DNA of 58,819 nucleotides, from positions 1 to 58,819 of the forward strand of contig NZ_VDFV01000020.1 in the NCBI RefSeq assembly GCF_006152145.1. Direction: 5' to 3'. This stretch comes from Rubellimicrobium roseum (GTDB taxonomy: Bacteria > Pseudomonadota > Alphaproteobacteria > Rhodobacterales > Rhodobacteraceae). Each line of letters starts with the position of its first letter. The first letter of the stretch is position 1. A program made the position numbers and the translations under genes. Shown piece after piece: positions 8,132 through 18,776 of the stretch. Below the pieces are notes generated by a model, which searched no databases, was not told where the DNA came from, and saw nothing but the letters and a program-made list of their open reading frames with translations.

Positions 8132-8205
8132 GTCCCACCATCTAGGTGCGCGACGGTCCTCCTTCACCCGGCATCGGCAGAAAATGACCTAAGGGCAACT
8201 CGGCG

Positions 8206-8235
8206 CTTTGGAACGAAACATGAACATGGTAACCT
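8206..8235 (+). promoter_or_regulatory. LexA-type SOS promoter of the second and third VOC genes
   Basis: GAAC (8211-8214), seven bases GAAACAT, GAAC (8222-8225): the fourth perfect LexA box. A -35-like TTGGAA (8208-8213) and -10-like TAACCT (8230-8235) flank it. A ribosome binding site GGAGG (8251-8255) precedes ATG 8264. Alignment with 7524-7553 shows 23 of 30 identical bases, so gene and promoter were probably duplicated together. Confidence 0.78.
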
Positions 8236-8263
8236 GACGCCACCCAACCCGGAGGACGACGCC

Positions 8264-8695
8264 ATGACCCCGATTCCTTATCTCTTCTTCAAGGGCACCT
8301 GCGAAGAAGCGCTGCGCGCCTACGCCCGCATCTTCGGCTCGCCCGAGCCCGAGCTGATGCGCGAGCGCGATGCCCCCGAAGGGCAGTCGATGGGCGGCCA
8401 CCCCGATCACGTCATGCATGGCTCGGTGAAGATCGGCGACGGCCTGCTCTACGCCTCCGACTGGTCGCAGGCGCAGCCGATGGCAGGCAATTCCATCTGC
8501 CTCACCGTCCGCGACACGGCCGAGGGCCGCCGTCTGTTCGACGCCCTCGCCGACGGCGGCGCGATCGAGATGCCCTACGAGCCCACCTTCTGGTCCCCCG
8601 GCTTCGGCGCCTTCACCGACCGCTTCGGCACCCGCTGGATGATTGATACCGAACCGCAACAGGCCATGGCCGATCCGGCCTTTGCCATGGCCTGA
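8264..8695 (+). CDS. VOC family protein, PhnB/YjdN-like
   Basis: A 143-residue member of the vicinal oxygen chelate fold, PhnB branch. It has an N-terminal PYLFFKGTCEEALRAYARIFG, a middle VMHGSVKIGDGLLYASDW, and a C-terminal WSPGFGAFTDRFGTRWMID. Members often bind small molecules or metals; some sequester drugs such as bleomycin or mitomycin. The substrate here is unknown. ATG 8264 has a good Shine-Dalgarno and lies 38 bases after the LexA box. The third VOC gene follows after 65 bases and is probably in the same transcript. SOS control of this gene is inferred from the box. Confidence 0.85.
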   Translation: MTPIPYLFFKGTCEEALRAYARIFGSPEPELMRERDAPEGQSMGGHPDHVMHGSVKIGDGLLYASDWSQAQPMAGNSICLTVRDTAEGRRLFDALADGGAIEMPYEPTFWSPGFGAFTDRFGTRWMIDTEPQQAMADPAFAMA

Positions 8696-8760
8696 GCGGC
8701 GCCGCGCCCCATCTTGCCCAAGGCCGGGCACCCCTGCCCGGCCAAGGACCCGAGGCTCCC

Positions 8761-9225
8761 ATGCCCACGATCCCCTATCTCCACTTCCGGGGCGACTGCG
8801 CCGAGGCGCTGGCCTTCTACGCAGGCGCGCTGGGCGGCACCGACCTCGCCCTCTTGCGCTACGCCGACAGCCCCAACGCCTCCGAGGCGGCCAAGGGCTC
8901 CGATCGCGTCATGCACGGCCAGCTTCGCCTGGGCGACGGAATGCTCATGGCCTCCGACGTCCCTCCGGGGATGGAAGGCCACCCGCAGCAGGGCGTCTCG
9001 GTCATGCAGACCTTTCCGGAACCCGCGGCAGCACATCAGGCCTTTGATCGCCTGACCGATGGCGGCACGGTCATCCAGCCCTTCGCGCCGACCTTCTTCT
9101 CGCGCGGCTTCGGCATGGTCCGCGACCGCTTCGGCACCCATTGGATCATCTCCACGGCACCCGAGGCGGCGTCACAGTCCGCCGACCCCGCCGCCGTGGC
9201 CGAGACCGAGGCGCACCCGACCTGA
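8761..9225 (+). CDS. VOC family protein, PhnB/YjdN-like
   Basis: A 154-residue paralogue of the preceding gene: [20 protein letters not shown] at the start, [18 protein letters not shown] in the middle, and [19 protein letters not shown] near the end, followed by an Ala/Glu-rich tail. The VMHG His and the C-terminal metal-side Asp/Arg pattern are present. It is the third VOC gene in the row, with no promoter of its own visible in the 65-base gap, so it is likely co-transcribed with the second gene from the SOS promoter at 8206-8235. Ligand unknown. Confidence 0.85.
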   Translation: MPTIPYLHFRGDCAEALAFYAGALGGTDLALLRYADSPNASEAAKGSDRVMHGQLRLGDGMLMASDVPPGMEGHPQQGVSVMQTFPEPAAAHQAFDRLTDGGTVIQPFAPTFFSRGFGMVRDRFGTHWIISTAPEAASQSADPAAVAETEAHPT

Positions 9226-9239
9226 GGGCGCCCCCGACA

Positions 9240-9272
9240 GGGCGGGCCGGTTTCTCCTCCCCCGGCCCGCCC
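9240..9272 (+). terminator. GC-rich hairpin after the VOC genes (possible terminator)
   Basis: An 11-base perfect stem, GGGCGGGCCGG (9240-9250) with CCGGCCCGCCC (9262-9272), and an 11-base loop. No T-tract follows, so intrinsic termination is uncertain. It lies between the third VOC gene and trpA and could separate the two transcripts. Confidence 0.35.
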
Positions 9273-9361
9273 GCCCCGGCCCGCATGCTGCCCGGCGGGC
9301 CGGGGTCCTTGCCTTTCCCCGCGTCCTGTCGCATCCCCGGACCGTCACGGGGGAGCTTGGC

Positions 9362-10153
9362 ATGACACGCATCGACGACACCTTCGCGCGGCTGAAGGAA
9401 CAGGGCCGCAAGGCTTTCGTCTCCTACATCATGGCCGGCGACCCCGACTTCGAGACCTCGCGCGAGATCGTCCTGGGCCTGCCCGCCGCCGGCGTCGACA
9501 TCATCGAGCTCGGGCTTCCCTTCACCGACCCCATGGCCGACGGCCCGACGATCCAGCTCGCCGGACAGCGGGCGCTGGCCAACGGCCAGACGCTGGACCG
9601 CACGCTCCAGATCGCCCGCGACCTGCGCGCGACCGGCGACCAGACACCGATCGTCATGATGGGCTACTACAACCCGATCCACTCGCGCGGCGTGGACACT
9701 TTTCTCGCGCAGGCCAAGGAGGCCGGGATCGACGGCCTGATCGTGGTGGACCTTCCGCCCGAGGAGGACGACGAGCTCTGCATCCCCGCCCAGAAGGCAG
9801 GCCTGAACTTCATCCGCCTCGCCACGCCGACCACGGATGACCGCCGCCTGCCCAAGGTGCTGCAGAACACCTCGGGCTTCGTCTATTACGTCTCGATCAC
9901 CGGTATCACCGGCGCGGCCGCCGCGCAGGCCACGGACGTGGGCCCCGAGGTCGCGCGCATCAAGGCCGCGACCGACCTGCCCGTGATCGTGGGCTTCGGC
10001 ATCCGCACCCCCGAGGCCGCCCGCGAGATTGCCTCCGTCGCCGATGGTGCGGTGGTGGGCTCGGCCATCGTCGCCGAGATGGCGCAGGGACGCAGCCCGG
10101 CCGAGGTCCTGGCCTTCGTCCGCTCCTTGGCCGAGGGCGCTCACACCGCCTGA
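9362..10153 (+). CDS. trpA: Tryptophan synthase alpha chain
   Basis: A 263-residue TrpA that cleaves indole-3-glycerol phosphate to indole and glyceraldehyde-3-phosphate. Visible hallmarks are the catalytic Glu in [19 protein letters not shown], the catalytic Asp in the same block, [30 protein letters not shown] and the phosphate-binding [15 protein letters not shown]. The frame is open upstream, but ATG 9362 gives the family N-terminus [20 protein letters not shown]. trpB (24840-23614) and trpF (26463-25756) lie on the other strand 14-16 kb away, so the trp genes are split in this genome. Confidence 0.95.
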   Translation: MTRIDDTFARLKEQGRKAFVSYIMAGDPDFETSREIVLGLPAAGVDIIELGLPFTDPMADGPTIQLAGQRALANGQTLDRTLQIARDLRATGDQTPIVMMGYYNPIHSRGVDTFLAQAKEAGIDGLIVVDLPPEEDDELCIPAQKAGLNFIRLATPTTDDRRLPKVLQNTSGFVYYVSITGITGAAAAQATDVGPEVARIKAATDLPVIVGFGIRTPEAAREIASVADGAVVGSAIVAEMAQGRSPAEVLAFVRSLAEGAHTA

Positions 10154-10253
10154 CACGGGGGGCGGGACCTCCGGTCTCCGCGCCCATGGGTCCGGGCCCG
10201 ACCTGCCAAGGGCCAGTCACCGAGCCCCGGACGTCACGGCCAGCCAGCCGTGC

Positions 10254-10715
10254 TCACGGCGGACCAGGACGGTCCCGGTCGGCATCGAGCGCCCGGCGCA
10301 GCGCCTCGAGTCCCGGCACCAAGGCCGCCATGGTTTCCTCGGGCACAAGCGCCGCAAGCCGCGCCACATCGGGCCCCAGCCCGGCGATGGCCTCCTCCCG
10401 GAAGGCGCGGCCCTCTTCCGTGATCCAGACGCGTTTGGATCGACCGTCTTCCGGGTTGGGCCGCATCTCGACGAGGTGCGCCCGTTCCAGCCCGCCCAGC
10501 GTGTGCGTCATCGTGGTCTTGGGCACTTGGAAGGCGCGCGCCAGTTCCAGCGGCGTGCGCCCGTCCCCTACGCGGATCAGATGGTTCAGCACCGAGAAAT
10601 GGGACACGAGGAACCCGGACGGCAGCCGCGCCTCGAATAACGCGCGGGCGAGCTGGTCGATGATCGCCACTTCGTTGAGCACGCGGAACCACAGGTCCGT
10701 GGTGGTGTCAGGCAT
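10254..10715 (-). CDS. MarR-family transcriptional regulator
   Basis: A 153-residue winged-helix regulator. The segment LVSHFSVLNHLIRVGDGRTP leads into the recognition region LARAFQVPKTTMTHTLGGLE and the wing PNPEDGRSKRVWITEEGRAF, the MarR layout. The start at 10715 overlaps the 3' end of the nitroreductase gene by 8 bases, so the two form one operon. The palindromic sites in the operon promoter (11879-11901) are the likely autoregulatory operator. The inducer is unknown; nitro-compounds or quinones would fit the partner gene. Confidence 0.85.
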   Translation of the reverse strand: MPDTTTDLWFRVLNEVAIIDQLARALFEARLPSGFLVSHFSVLNHLIRVGDGRTPLELARAFQVPKTTMTHTLGGLERAHLVEMRPNPEDGRSKRVWITEEGRAFREEAIAGLGPDVARLAALVPEETMAALVPGLEALRRALDADRDRPGPP

Positions 10716-11853
10716 TCCGAATCTTCGACTCCAGCGACCAGCGGGGGCTCGGGGGGACAACCGCGCCGAAGCCCACCCGCGCGAACATCTGGACCGTCCC
10801 GCCCTCGGGGGCAAGCCGCGCATGGATCTCCCGGTAGAGTCCATCCATCTCGGGATATTCCTGCAGCGCCTGGCTCAGCGGCTGCACGCCCAACCCCTCG
10901 GTGGTCACCGCAAGGTTCACCCGCAGCCAGTCAACTCCCGCCGCCAACTGCCCGACGCGCGAGTTGTCCCGCGACACCAGCCACAGATGTCCCATCGCGC
11001 TGTCGGCATTGGCAAAGACCGCATCAAGCCCGGCCCGGTAGACCTGCGACGAAGGATCCGCCGCCGCCTCGCGCGTGAAGAGGCCCGCCATCCGCAGTGA
11101 TTCGAACAGCGGTCCGGTGAAGTCGATTCCGTCGGGGTTCGCATCCACCTCGCGCCAGCCGATGCGGAACAGGTCCACGCTTTCCTGAAAAGTCCGGGGC
11201 GTTTCGACCTCGATCCGCAGCGCTTCGCGCGTGAGCGCGCGGAGAGCCACGACTTCGGCCTCCGTCACCGTGTTTCCGAAGCGTGTTCCTCGAACCACGT
11301 CACCGATCCGCTCCAAGGACGCAGCGGGCACGGGACGGGTCATGTCGAAAGGCTCCTTGTTCGATCTCCTGGCCAGCGCCTGCGCGAACAGCGGCTCTCG
11401 TGCGACATCAGGCTCCTTGAGGAACACCGCGCGCGCAACCGGCCGACCATCGAGTTCACTGGGGTCTTCCCCGTCCGGGAACGGAACGATCTCCACACGG
11501 TATCCGTCCGCGGCGGCCGCCATCCGCATCAGTTCCAGAAAGGCGCCGAGCCCGATGGTGATCTGGCGGCTGTACGGATCCGTTTCCGGCAGCAGCCGAC
11601 CAAGATCGGCGCGCAGCGTCACGATGCCCTCCTCGCGCAGATCCGCGATCCAAGGCTGGCGATTGTGGGGGTTGGGCGCCAGCAGCGCCCAGGACAGGGC
11701 CCGTTCCCGCGGGCCCTCGTAGGTTCCGGCGAGTTGCCATGGACGCCCCGCCAGTTGTGGCTCGCGCGTTGCCGCCCATCCGGCTCCGCCTCCCGCCGCA
11801 AGAATCATGCCTCCGCCGACAAGGCCCAGCATTCGACGCCGCGTCAGGGTCAT
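10708..11853 (-). CDS. Exported nitroreductase-like flavoprotein (Acg-type)
   Basis: A 381-residue protein with an N-terminal twin-arginine-like start (TLTRRRMLGLVGGGMILAAG) that suggests Tat export or membrane anchoring. The body resembles FMN-binding nitroreductase-fold proteins of the Acg type: SWALLAPNPHNRQPWIADL, a central ARRSNKEPFD, and a late VTTEGLGVQPLSQALQEYPEM, matching the two-halves layout of that family. ATG 11853 follows a GGAGG sequence and is preferred over the upstream in-frame start. It heads an operon with the MarR regulator. The substrate cannot be told from sequence. Confidence 0.75.
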   Translation of the reverse strand: MTLTRRRMLGLVGGGMILAAGGGAGWAATREPQLAGRPWQLAGTYEGPRERALSWALLAPNPHNRQPWIADLREEGIVTLRADLGRLLPETDPYSRQITIGLGAFLELMRMAAAADGYRVEIVPFPDGEDPSELDGRPVARAVFLKEPDVAREPLFAQALARRSNKEPFDMTRPVPAASLERIGDVVRGTRFGNTVTEAEVVALRALTREALRIEVETPRTFQESVDLFRIGWREVDANPDGIDFTGPLFESLRMAGLFTREAAADPSSQVYRAGLDAVFANADSAMGHLWLVSRDNSRVGQLAAGVDWLRVNLAVTTEGLGVQPLSQALQEYPEMDGLYREIHARLAPEGGTVQMFARVGFGAVVPPSPRWSLESKIRNA

Positions 11854-11878
11854 GGCCGCCTCCATAGTTTCACATCGC

Positions 11879-11909
11879 ACTATATAGTACGATATGATAC
11901 TAAAGGCAA
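11879..11909 (-). promoter_or_regulatory. Nitroreductase-MarR promoter with overlapping palindromic operators
   Basis: Minus-strand -35 TTGCCT (11909-11904), exactly 17 bases, then -10 TATATA (11886-11881). Two palindromes overlap it: AGTACGATATGATACT (11886-11901, imperfect inverted repeat filling the spacer) and ACTATATAGT (11879-11888, perfect, over the -10). AT-rich palindromes of this size are typical MarR binding sites, and MarR is encoded in the operon, so autorepression is likely. Confidence 0.7.
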
Positions 11910-11930
11910 CGCCGTTAAGTTGAGCTTGGT

Positions 11931-11945
11931 GTTCGGCTCCCGTTC
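11931..11945 (-). promoter_or_regulatory. LexA-box-like GAAC-N7-GAAC upstream of the nitroreductase promoter (weak)
   Basis: On the minus strand GAAC-GGGAGCC-GAAC. The half sites are perfect, but the spacer is GC-rich, unlike the A-rich spacers of the four stronger boxes. The site lies about 20 bases upstream of the -35 rather than over the core promoter. It may be a chance match. Confidence 0.3.
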
Positions 11946-11991
11946 ACAAGCCTGACCTGTGGCAGCGGCCGATCCTCCACGGCAGGCCACG

Positions 11992-13545
11992 TCAGCCGGC
12001 GTCTTGCAGAATTCCTGGCTCGTCGGCCAGCAGCTGCGCAATGCCCTCGGCCGGTTGCGGGCGCCCCAGAAGAAAGCCCTGTCCCCGGGCGCAGTGTCTT
12101 TGCTGCAGGAAGCGCAACTCCTCGTCGCGTTCGATCCCTTCGGCGGTGACGGACAGCCCCAGCGACTCGGCCAAGGCCAGGACGCCCGTGACGATCTTGC
12201 CCCGCTCGGGAAGCCGATCCACGCCGGCGATGAAGCTCCGGTCGATTTTGATATGGTCGATGGGGAGCTGGGTCAGGATGGCGAGGCTCGAAGTCCCGGT
12301 CCCGAAGTCGTCCAGCGACACCCGCACGCCGGCCTCCGCGAGATCCCGCACGATCCGCCGTGCCACGTCGATATCGGCCAGGACGGCCCGTTCGGTGATT
12401 TCGATCTCCAGCCGCGAGCCCGGCAGCCCGTGCCGCCCCAGGATCTCCAGGATGCGGCGGGGAAGATTCGGATCGGCGAACTGCCGGGGCGAGAGATTGA
12501 ACGAGAACGGCAGCGGCAAAGGCCAGGCCGCCGCCGCCGCGCAGGCCCGGTCCAGCACCAGCTCCGACAGGCGCTCGATCTGCCCCAGCTCCTCGGCCAG
12601 GGGGATGAAGACATCGGGAGGCACGAAGCCGCGGCGGGGGTCGATCCAGCGCGCCAGCACCTCGACGCCGCGCAGCGACCGGCCGCCTATGGCCCAGATC
12701 GGCTGGAACCAGGGCGTGATCGCCCCGATGGCCAGCGCGACGCGCAGATCCTGCTCCAGCGCGGCTCGCTCCCGCTGACGATCGCCCAAGGGACCGTCGA
12801 AGCGGGACCAGCCGTCGCGACCGGACTGCTTGGCGCGGTACATGGCCTGATCGGCCATCCGCAGCAGGTCCGCCGACCCCAGTCCCGGCATCCAGTCAGC
12901 CACGCCGATGGAGCAGGAAATGCCCGCCGACCACCCGTCGAAATCGAACGGCTCCGTCAGGGCCTGCAGGATGTGCTGGGCCAGCGTCTCCCCCATTCCG
13001 GAGGCGTCGGCGCGCGCAAGCACGACCACGAATTCGTCTCCGCCCAGCCGGGCGACCATGGCGTCCTCGGGGCAGGTTTGTCGTAGCCTCTGTGCGACCG
13101 CGCGCAGCAGCAGGTCCCCCGCGTCGTGGCCACGCAGGTCGTTCACCGGCTTGAACCGGTCGAGGTCGAGAAGCAGCAGCGTCACGCCGCCCGGCCCCTC
13201 CCGTTCGGCCGCTCGCATGGCGTACTCGTGAACGGCGCGGCGGTTCGGCAGCCCGGTCAGCGGGTCCTGCAGGGCGACCCGCTGCGCTTCGTCCTGGGCC
13301 TCGCGGGTCTGGCGCTGGGCCATCGCCAGCCTGCGGTTCCAGCGCCACTGGAACAGCGGCAACGTCACCCCGGCCACGATGGAGATCGCGAAGAACTCGT
13401 CGATCTCCCAGTCCTCGTGCAGCCTGGAGAACTGATAGAGTCCCTCCAGAAGCTCCAGGCGCATGGCCAGGAGGACAGCCCCGGCCGAGGCGGCCAGCCA
13501 CAGGAGCGCCGCTGGCTGAAGCGCACGTTGCAACAGGTTCCTCAT
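11992..13545 (-). CDS. Membrane GGDEF-EAL cyclic-di-GMP enzyme
   Basis: A 517-residue bifunctional c-di-GMP protein. Two N-terminal hydrophobic segments (near residues 8-28 and 47-65) anchor it. The GGDEF domain (~90-255) has DPLTGLPNRRA and an intact LGGDEF active loop. The EAL domain (~265-505) has GVEVLARW (EVL variant keeping the catalytic Glu), NLSPRQF, the metal-site DDFGTG and EGIE. It could both make and degrade c-di-GMP; the net activity cannot be predicted. It stands alone, with 128 bases between its start and the divergent dehydrogenase gene. Confidence 0.9.
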   Translation of the reverse strand: MRNLLQRALQPAALLWLAASAGAVLLAMRLELLEGLYQFSRLHEDWEIDEFFAISIVAGVTLPLFQWRWNRRLAMAQRQTREAQDEAQRVALQDPLTGLPNRRAVHEYAMRAAEREGPGGVTLLLLDLDRFKPVNDLRGHDAGDLLLRAVAQRLRQTCPEDAMVARLGGDEFVVVLARADASGMGETLAQHILQALTEPFDFDGWSAGISCSIGVADWMPGLGSADLLRMADQAMYRAKQSGRDGWSRFDGPLGDRQRERAALEQDLRVALAIGAITPWFQPIWAIGGRSLRGVEVLARWIDPRRGFVPPDVFIPLAEELGQIERLSELVLDRACAAAAAWPLPLPFSFNLSPRQFADPNLPRRILEILGRHGLPGSRLEIEITERAVLADIDVARRIVRDLAEAGVRVSLDDFGTGTSSLAILTQLPIDHIKIDRSFIAGVDRLPERGKIVTGVLALAESLGLSVTAEGIERDEELRFLQQRHCARGQGFLLGRPQPAEGIAQLLADEPGILQDAG

Positions 13546-13673
13546 TCCGATCTCACATTTGAGTCGGGATCAGTTCTAAAGGGCAAACGGAAAGACCCGG
13601 TTAAGGCCGCGAACGGTTCTTTCATCGGCGGGGGAAAGAACGCTAAATCCCTCCGATCACCTGCGAGAACCCC

Positions 13674-14849
13674 ATGCCCGTCATCACCTGCATCGACGAC
13701 CTCAAGCGCCTGCATCGTCGGCGCACGCCCAAGATGTTCTTCGACTACTGCGAGTCGGGCTCGTGGTCCGAGCAGACGTTCCGCGAGAACACCACCGACT
13801 TCGACCGTCTGCGTTTCCGCCAGCGCGTGGCGGTGGACATGTCGGGGCGCACTCTGCGCTCCACGATGCTGGGCGAGCCGGTGACGATGCCCGTGGCGCT
13901 CGCGCCCGTGGGCTCGCTCGGGATGCAGCGCGCCGATGGCGAGATCCTGGCCGCCCGCGCCGCCGCGCGGTTCGGCGTGCCCTTCACGCTGTCCACGATG
14001 TCGATCTGCTCCATCGAGGACGTAGCCGAAGCGGTGCCCCAGGCGCCCTTCTGGTTCCAGCTCTACGTCATGCAGGACACGGGCTTCACGGACGAGATCA
14101 TCGAGCGCGCCCGCGCCGCGAATTGCTCGGCCCTCGTGCTGACGCTCGATCTCCAGATCCTCGGGCAGCGGCACAAGGACATCAAAAACGGCCTCTCCGC
14201 GCCGCCCAAGATCACGCCCCAGAACGCCTTCGACTTCGCCACCAAGTGGCGCTGGTCCTTCGCCATGGCGGGCACCAGGCGACGCACCTTCCGCAACATC
14301 GTGGGCCATGCCAAGAACGTGGGCAACCTCGCCTCGCTCCATTCCTGGACGGCCGAGCAGTTCGACCCCCGCCTCGATTGGGCCAAGGTCGAGCGCATCC
14401 GGGCCAAGTGGGGCGGCAAGATCATCCTGAAGGGCATCCTCGATGCCGAGGACGCGCGCCTAGCCGTCAAGGCCGGGGCCGACGCCATCGTGGTGTCGAA
14501 CCACGGCGGCCGGCAGCTCGACGGGGCGCTGTCCTCGATCCGCGTCCTGCCCTCCATCGTGCGCGCAGTGAAGGGCGAGACCGAGATCTGGCTCGACTCG
14601 GGCATCCGCTCGGGCCAGGACATCCTCAAGGCCGTGGCCCTGGGTGCCGACGCCACGCTCGTGGGCCGCTCCTACGTCTACGGACTGGGCGCGATGGGCG
14701 AGGCCGGGGTGACCCGCGCCCTCGAGATCCTGCAAAAGGAGATGGACGTCACCATGGCCTTGTGCGGGCGCAGGAACCTTCAGGAGGTCGACCGCGACAT
14801 CCTGCTGGTCCCCAAGGATTTCGAGGGCGAGTGGGCGCAGAACGCCTGA
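13674..14849 (+). CDS. lldD: FMN-dependent alpha-hydroxy acid dehydrogenase (L-lactate dehydrogenase LldD type)
   Basis: A 391-residue flavoprotein oxidising 2-hydroxy acids such as L-lactate to 2-oxo acids and feeding electrons to the quinone pool. Family features: DYCESGSWSEQTFREN, PVALAPVGSLGMQRADGE, STMSICSIEDVAE, WFQLYVM, the catalytic His in VVSNHGGRQLDG, and the FMN-phosphate segment DSGIRSGQDILKAVALGAD. ATG 13674 starts the standard N-terminus MPVITCIDDLKRLHRRRTP. L-lactate is the likeliest substrate, but glycolate or mandelate relatives share these motifs. Confidence 0.88.
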   Translation: MPVITCIDDLKRLHRRRTPKMFFDYCESGSWSEQTFRENTTDFDRLRFRQRVAVDMSGRTLRSTMLGEPVTMPVALAPVGSLGMQRADGEILAARAAARFGVPFTLSTMSICSIEDVAEAVPQAPFWFQLYVMQDTGFTDEIIERARAANCSALVLTLDLQILGQRHKDIKNGLSAPPKITPQNAFDFATKWRWSFAMAGTRRRTFRNIVGHAKNVGNLASLHSWTAEQFDPRLDWAKVERIRAKWGGKIILKGILDAEDARLAVKAGADAIVVSNHGGRQLDGALSSIRVLPSIVRAVKGETEIWLDSGIRSGQDILKAVALGADATLVGRSYVYGLGAMGEAGVTRALEILQKEMDVTMALCGRRNLQEVDRDILLVPKDFEGEWAQNA

Positions 14850-14853
14850 CGGC

Positions 14854-15054
14854 TCAGGTCCGGCGCCCGGCCTCCAGCGGCTGGCAGGTCCAGCGCCGGA
14901 CCTCCCATCCTGGATGATCGTTCAGCCATTCGGCCAGTTGCGGCTGCGCGCCCATGAGGCAGGCCATCAGTGACACGTCGGCGAACTGCATCGCCTTCTG
15001 CTCGCAGCGCATCGGCTCCGTGCCGAGACACACCACGAATGCCAGTTCGATCAT
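14854..15054 (-). CDS. Small cysteine-containing protein of unknown function
   Basis: A 66-residue protein starting MIELAFVVCLGTEPMRCEQK. It has four cysteines spread along the chain and a short hydrophobic N-terminus that could be a membrane or export signal. The start at 15054 follows a GGAAAGGGG stretch usable as ribosome binding site. It ends 4 bases from the stop of the convergent dehydrogenase. I do not recognise a family; a periplasmic disulfide-containing protein is conceivable. Confidence 0.5.
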   Translation of the reverse strand: MIELAFVVCLGTEPMRCEQKAMQFADVSLMACLMGAQPQLAEWLNDHPGWEVRRWTCQPLEAGRRT

Positions 15055-15271
15055 GACAGGAAACCCCTTTCCACATTGCGTCGGACGCCCGACGCAGGCG
15101 AAAGCCTGCGCACGGGACCATGCCCCGTCCCGAAACGAACCGGAAATCCGGCCGAATTCAGGTCGCCTCCGCGGTGAAGTCGCGCAACGGCGGGGCCGGC
15201 ACCGGGCGCTTGCCCGAACCGCCATCCTGCCCTAACCCGCCAAGGGTTCCGCGAGTCCCGGAGGACGCCCC

Positions 15272-17177
<1,906 letters not shown>

Positions 17178-17194
<17 letters not shown>

Positions 17195-18332
17195 CGACAG
17201 GGCGTCGCGCCAGCGCCAGCGCCAGCGGCACCGCGCAGGCCACCAGCACCGCCATGGCGGTGAAGGCCCAGCGCAGACCCGCCGCCTGGCTCACAAGCCC
17301 CATGATGACAGGGGCGAAGAAGAAGCCCGAGAAGCCCATGACTGCCGCCCGGCTGATGGCCTCCGTGCGGAAATGCGCGGGCACCATCTTTCCCACGAGC
17401 GCGAGGCCCATGGGCCCGATCACCGACACGCCCAGCCCGAACATGCCGAAGCCCAGGTAGGCCACCACGGGCGCAGGCGCCCAGGCGGCGACCAGCGCGC
17501 CCGCCGCCGCCAGCGCCGAGGCCGCCACGACCACCTGCACCTCGCGCAGCCGCTCGGCCACCACCTGCCCGCCGAAGCGCCCGATGCTCATCGTGAGCCC
17601 CAGCATCGCCGGTCCCAGCGCGCCCTCGGCAGCCCGCCCGCCCAGCGTCCGCTCGATGTGGAGCGCCGACCAGGCCTCGGTCGCGGCCTCGGTCATGAAG
17701 GCCGCCAGCACCACGCCGCCGCAGAGCAGGATCGGCACCAGCGGATAGCGCCCCCGCCCGCCCTCCGGGTGCGGCACGACATGGGGCTCCTGCCGCATCC
17801 GGGGCACGAGGCCCACGACCACGACCACCGCCACGCACAGGAGCGCCCCCACCGGGGGCAGCCCCGCTTCGCGCGCGAAGCCCGCGAAGACCGCCCCCAG
17901 CGTGTAGCCCACCGAGAACATCCCGTGCGCCCCGTTCATCAGGCTGCGCCCCGTCTGCGCCTCCAGTTCGGACACGCGCGAGTTCATGGTGACGTCCAGA
18001 AGCCCCGAGCAGAGCCCCACGACGACGAGCGCCGCGAAGAACGCCGCCTCCGAGGGCGCCAGCGTCGGCAGAAGCCAAGCCAGCGCGAAGCAGGCGGCCA
18101 GCACCTGCATCGCCCGCGCGCCCAGCGCCCGGTCGGTCCGCGGCGCAATCCACATCGCGGACACGAGCCCGCAGGCCGAGCCCAGCAGCAGAAGCCCGAA
18201 GGTCCCGTCCGAGACCCCGAGCCCCCCCTTCACGACGGGAACGTAGGCGGCCCAGCAGCCCCAGAAGAGCCCCAGCGAGAAGAAGGCGGCGCTCGGCCGG
18301 GCCGATAGCCGGACGGCGGTCAGGATGGACAT
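17178..18332 (-). CDS. MFS transporter
   Basis: A 384-residue carrier with about twelve hydrophobic segments. The first half begins MSILTAVRLSARPSAAFFSL, and the loop MWIAPRTDRALGARAM between helices 2 and 3 holds the MFS-type Asp-Arg pair. The central loop is short. It resembles sugar/fucose-permease-like or drug-exporter-like MFS proteins without adjacent clues to the substrate. It overlaps the amylosucrase stop by 17 bases in convergent orientation, and a role in uptake of a related sugar is possible but unsupported. Confidence 0.8.
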
Positions 18333-18435
18333 GGGATCAACCTGTTCGTGTTCGGAATGAGGCGCTTCTCGCAGCCCCGCCCGCCCCCCGCAACAACTCC
18401 GGCTTCACCGATTGTTACTCCAGCGGCAGGACATT

Positions 18436-18756
18436 TCAGCCCGCCGAGGACAGCTTCATCAGGACCAGCCCCGCGACGATCAGCCCGGCCGCCACGACCC
18501 GCCCCGGATTCAGCGGCTCCCCTAGGACGATCACGCCCACGGCGAAGGCCCCGACCGCGCCGATGCCGGTCCAGACCGTGTAGGCGGTCCCCAGCGGCAG
18601 CACCCGCATCGACCAGGCCAGGAGCGCGACGCTCGCCAGCATCGCGACGAGCGTGACGACGGTCGGCCCAAGCCGGGTGAACCCCGCCGACTGCTTCATG
18701 GAGAAGGCCCAGACCACTTCCAGCAGTCCGGCGACAAGGAGCGACATCCAGGCCAT
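18436..18756 (-). CDS. gdx: SMR-family guanidinium exporter Gdx/SugE
   Basis: A 106-residue four-helix SMR protein. The conserved membrane-embedded Glu is in [17 protein letters not shown], and the Gdx-type signature [16 protein letters not shown] separates it from drug-exporting EmrE-type members (GIVYAIWSG). Gdx exports guanidinium in exchange for protons. The start [10 protein letters not shown] at 18756 has GGAGGG six bases upstream of the ATG. The leader contains the two ACGG hairpins of a guanidine-II riboswitch, which strongly supports the substrate assignment. Confidence 0.9.
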   Translation of the reverse strand: MAWMSLLVAGLLEVVWAFSMKQSAGFTRLGPTVVTLVAMLASVALLAWSMRVLPLGTAYTVWTGIGAVGAFAVGVIVLGEPLNPGRVVAAGLIVAGLVLMKLSSAG

Positions 18757-18776
18757 GCGGCCCTCCGCGAAAAGGG

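Noticed and set aside
9226-9361. Trp-leader attenuator before trpA
   Set aside because: The hairpin here lacks a T-tract, and no short Trp-rich leader peptide is visible.
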